DNA of 27,542 bases from an uncultured Sutterella sp. GTDB lineage: Bacteria > Pseudomonadota > Gammaproteobacteria > Burkholderiales > Burkholderiaceae_F. Below are positions 27,129 to 27,542 of this stretch, piece after piece. A program made the translations under genes and the position numbers. The DNA is taken from positions 1 to 27,542 of the forward strand of contig CAAGKD010000052.1 in assembly GCA_900770335.1 (NCBI GenBank), written 5' to 3'. The first letter of the stretch is position 1. Every line of letters starts with the position of its first letter. The notes beneath the pieces are model-generated. The model was not told where the DNA came from. It was given only the letters and a program-made list of their open reading frames with translations, and made no database searches.

Positions 27129-27376
27129 TCGCAGCTCTATTTTTTGTAATTTGGCCAATAAATTGCGACCATTCATTAATGATATTTTCGTGAGAATTAC
27201 TTAGCAAACTCACTTGCCGCATCACCAACTTCAATCAATTTTTCTCATCACCCATCAGTGTAATCAGCGCTTTTTTGCATTCCAAAGCGCTATCCATGCC
27301 TGGGCGAACGCTAGGGCGAACGCAGATTCGGTTGGCGTCCTACCCCGACTTTATTTGTAAATTTTGAAAAATTTGC
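27129..27376. other. AT-rich intergenic stretch, no gene seen
   Basis: This ~250-bp stretch is much poorer in GC than the rest of the window and I find no supported gene in it. It contains an 8-bp inverted repeat AGCGCTTT/AAAGCGCT (27266-27273 with 27284-27291, no T run after it) and a short direct repeat GGGCGAACGC (27302-27311 and 27314-27323). It may mark the edge of a transferred or mobile segment. Confidence 0.6.
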
Positions 27377-27405
27377 TTGAAAATTACCCACTAACCATGT
27401 ATGCT
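27377..27405 (+). promoter_or_regulatory. Strong sigma-70-type promoter before the terminal partial gene
   Basis: TTGAAA (27377-27382) is separated by exactly 17 bp from TATGCT (27400-27405). The predicted start near 27412 leaves a leader of only ~16 nt that holds the GGGAGG ribosome-binding site. Confidence 0.65.
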
Positions 27406-27427
27406 TTTAATGGTGGGAGGTTTCCGA

Positions 27428-27542
27428 ATGCAAAAACACAACACTTCGCGACTCTATCGTGTTTCAGAAATTGACTCCGAGAAGCTGAGCTTCGAGCTCA
27501 CATCGGACCAGCGAGCCCGTGTGCCTCAAGGGGAGAAGATCA
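27428..27542 (+). CDS. Unrecognised protein, 3' truncated by window end
   Basis: ATG 27428 with GGGAGG 7 nt upstream opens a frame that runs off the window after 38 codons, beginning MQKHNTSRLYRVSEIDSEKL. Codon use is mixed, less GC-rich than the core genes. I do not recognise the family from this piece. The strong compact promoter, AT-rich flank and position at a composition shift would suit a transposase or other mobile-element gene, but nothing in the residues proves that. Confidence 0.6.
   Translation, partial: MQKHNTSRLYRVSEIDSEKLSFELTSDQRARVPQGEKI

Noticed and set aside
27266..27291. Terminator after the last GT9 gene
   Set aside because: The 8-bp stem has T residues in the loop side rather than after the stem, and lies 140 bp past the stop.

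Overview
The window is GC-rich chromosomal DNA of a Gram-negative bacterium. I infer a betaproteobacterium of the order Burkholderiales, possibly Sutterellaceae. The reasons are the strong G/C bias at third codon positions, a bacterial GlnRS, a full-length DnaE, RNase G, exonuclease I, LPS-type GT9/GT4 glycosyltransferases, and a secreted FMN-binding protein beside ApbE. The taxonomic call comes from gene content only and was not checked by any search.

Layout. Positions 1-3341 (+) hold two alkaline-phosphatase-superfamily envelope enzymes. The first is an LTA-synthase-like sulfatase cut by the left edge. The second is a phosphoethanolamine-transferase-like gene whose membrane half is broken by several frameshifts and a stop while its catalytic half is open. 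A tRNA-Pro(TGG)/tRNA-Arg(TCT) pair on the minus strand (3557-3718) has a good promoter and a likely terminator. Positions 3834-8337 (+) carry argH, a Na+/alanine symporter and a UDP-glucose 6-dehydrogenase; the first two end in clear terminators. From 22664 down to 8372 there are nine minus-strand genes in a row: rng, sbcB, a tandem Asp/Glu racemase, a 3-hydroxyisobutyrate-dehydrogenase-family enzyme, glnS, an FMN-binding protein, apbE, dnaE and a GT9 glycosyltransferase. Positions 22850-23857 (+) encode dTDP-glucose 4,6-dehydratase, convergent with a DMT-family transporter (23867-24856, -). Positions 25105-27128 (+) encode a GT4 and a GT9 glycosyltransferase. The last ~600 bp turn AT-rich and end with the first 38 codons of an unrecognised gene behind a strong promoter.

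How the genes relate. Ugd, RfbB, the two GT9s, the GT4 and the two phosphotransferase-like genes all point to surface glycan or LPS synthesis, but they are scattered rather than in one cluster. ApbE very probably attaches FMN to the adjacent secreted FMN-binding protein, a compact periplasmic flavin redox pair. The rest is mainly housekeeping (replication, repair, RNA processing, translation, arginine synthesis, amino-acid uptake and racemisation).

The most interesting items are: a GlnRS with about 95 extra residues just before its KMSKS-like loop; a two-domain racemase whose first half has lost a catalytic cysteine; terminator-like hairpins placed directly before the ribosome-binding sites of three minus-strand genes; the split flavinylation pair; and G-run and frameshift damage in the first 2.4 kb.
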